24,219 nt of DNA from NCBI GenBank assembly GCA_011043895.1, contig DRBZ01000041.1, positions 1-24,219 on the forward strand, in the 5' to 3' direction. The notes beneath the pieces are model-generated. The model saw only the letters and a program-made list of their open reading frames with translations, was not told where the DNA came from and ran no database searches. Source of the stretch: Candidatus Cloacimonadota bacterium (GTDB lineage: Bacteria; Cloacimonadota; Cloacimonadia; JGIOTU-2). Made by a program: the position numbers and the translations under genes. Numbering within the stretch: position 1 is the stretch's first letter; every line of letters begins with the position of its first letter. Of this stretch, positions 23,422 to 24,219 are shown in pieces.

Positions 23422-24219
23422 ATGATCAAAGTATTTAAGACAGTTAATAAAAACCTTGAAGAAATTGAAGTTGCTGATTTAAATGAACAAGATATCTGGA
23501 TCTATCTTGTTTCCCCATCTCCTGAAGAGATCGAGCAGATTACATCTACATTTGATATCCCGAAAGACTTCATCGAAGATCCTTTGGATGAAAATGAGGG
23601 TCCCCGAATGGAACTTGAAGACGGCAAACGGCTCATCATTACGCAAACTCCCTATTTCGAGGATGATGAAGAAGCAGTCATCCAATTCATAACATTGCCC
23701 TTAGGAATAATTCTCACAGAGAAATGCATTATCACGGTTTCTTCCAAAGATGATGATGTGCTGCAGAATTTTGTTAAAGGGAGAGTGAAGAATTTTTCAA
23801 CTGCTAAAAGAAATCGGTTAATTCTGCAAATATTGTCCCGAACCGCAACAGTCTATTTGAACTATCTGAAAAGGATCAATAGAATATCAAATAATATTGA
23901 GGATCAGCTCGAAGAATCCATGAATAATGAACTGCTTATGGACCTGCTTGACCTGCAGAAGAGTCTGGTTTACTTTGCCACTTCGCTTCGGTCAAACAGT
24001 TCAGTCCTCGAAAAACTCACACGGATTGGCATTTTCACTAAATATGAAGAGGATGAAGACCTGCTCGAGGATATGATTATTGATAATAAACAAGCTATAG
24101 AAATGACCTCGATCCATGCGAATATTCTTAAAAGCACGATGGATGCTTTTGCTTCGATGATATCAAACAATCTTAATAAGGTCATGAAATTTCTCACGTC
24201 AGTAACGATTATTTTAATG
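23422..24219 (+). CDS. CorA-type divalent metal transporter, N-terminal part (cut by window end)
   Basis: The frame is open from ATG at 23422 to the last base (266 codons). The cytoplasmic domain shows the CorA order: an alpha/beta part with FIEDPLDENEGPRMELEDGKRLIITQTPYF at about 50-79, then LPLGIILTEKCIITV. Long helices follow, ending in the stalk region NNLNKVMKFLTSVTIIL, which in the family runs directly into the first membrane helix and the GMN pore motif just outside this window. CorA proteins are pentameric inner-membrane channels for Mg2+ or Co2+. AGTAGG lies five bases before the ATG; an overlapping ATG four bases earlier is in another frame. It is separate from block A and divergent from purL across the repeat-rich gap. 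Confidence 0.92.
   Translation, partial: MIKVFKTVNKNLEEIEVADLNEQDIWIYLVSPSPEEIEQITSTFDIPKDFIEDPLDENEGPRMELEDGKRLIITQTPYFEDDEEAVIQFITLPLGIILTEKCIITVSSKDDDVLQNFVKGRVKNFSTAKRNRLILQILSRTATVYLNYLKRINRISNNIEDQLEESMNNELLMDLLDLQKSLVYFATSLRSNSSVLEKLTRIGIFTKYEEDEDLLEDMIIDNKQAIEMTSIHANILKSTMDAFASMISNNLNKVMKFLTSVTIILM

Overview
This is an AT-rich bacterial chromosome segment using the standard genetic code. It is dense with genes and nearly all of them lie on the minus strand, in long runs with gaps of a few bases or 4-base ATGA overlaps. A prolipoprotein diacylglyceryl transferase, a lipobox lipoprotein of LolA/LolB-like appearance, an exported TPR protein and the three-part PurS/PurQ/PurL enzyme suggest a Gram-negative-type anaerobe. 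The mix of an extended GlmL/MutL-like ATPase with this purine set recalls Cloacimonadota or a nearby FCB-type lineage, but that assignment is inference from gene content only. I see no phage, transposon, CRISPR array, rRNA or tRNA.

Layout, in transcription order (right to left on the minus strand). Block A (22448 to 11717): purL, lgt, a lipoprotein, purB, purS, purQ, a comF-type phosphoribosyltransferase, a 119-residue hydrophobic/lysine-rich protein, a 632-residue GlmL/MutL-like ATPase, a 374-residue barrel/KOW protein and a GNAT acetyltransferase. It looks like one very long transcription unit, possibly broken by a 24-bp perfect palindrome just before the GNAT gene. Block B (10222 to 130): purA, an orphan CbiO/EcfA-type ATPase, a 1197-residue exported TPR protein, the two halves of a heterodimeric ABC exporter, a possible 33-codon ORF and a YgjP-type metalloprotein. 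Between the blocks a TldE/PmbA-like gene (10364-11707) runs on the plus strand, divergent from purA and tail to tail with the GNAT gene.

Right end (22449-23421): about 970 bases without a recognised gene. It holds a possible small plus-strand gene (promoter, Shine-Dalgarno, 33 codons, weak hairpin) followed by a pile-up of what look like dispersed intergenic repeats: a G/C-stem element, two three-unit elements with the same 10/9 spacing, and an inverted pair resembling a common GTCATTC/GAATGAC-type repeat. A CorA-type metal transporter then starts at 23422 and runs off the window.

How the genes fit together: PurL, PurQ and PurS form FGAM synthase; PurB acts at two steps and PurA makes adenylosuccinate, so five purine proteins are here in two operons. 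Lgt sits directly before a lipoprotein that would be its substrate. The most interesting part is the cluster 12322-15726. A GlmL-family ATPase, normally tied to B12-dependent glutamate mutase, is here without any mutase subunit; its companions are a barrel/KOW protein and a small hydrophobic/lysine-rich protein, neither of which I can assign to a characterised function.
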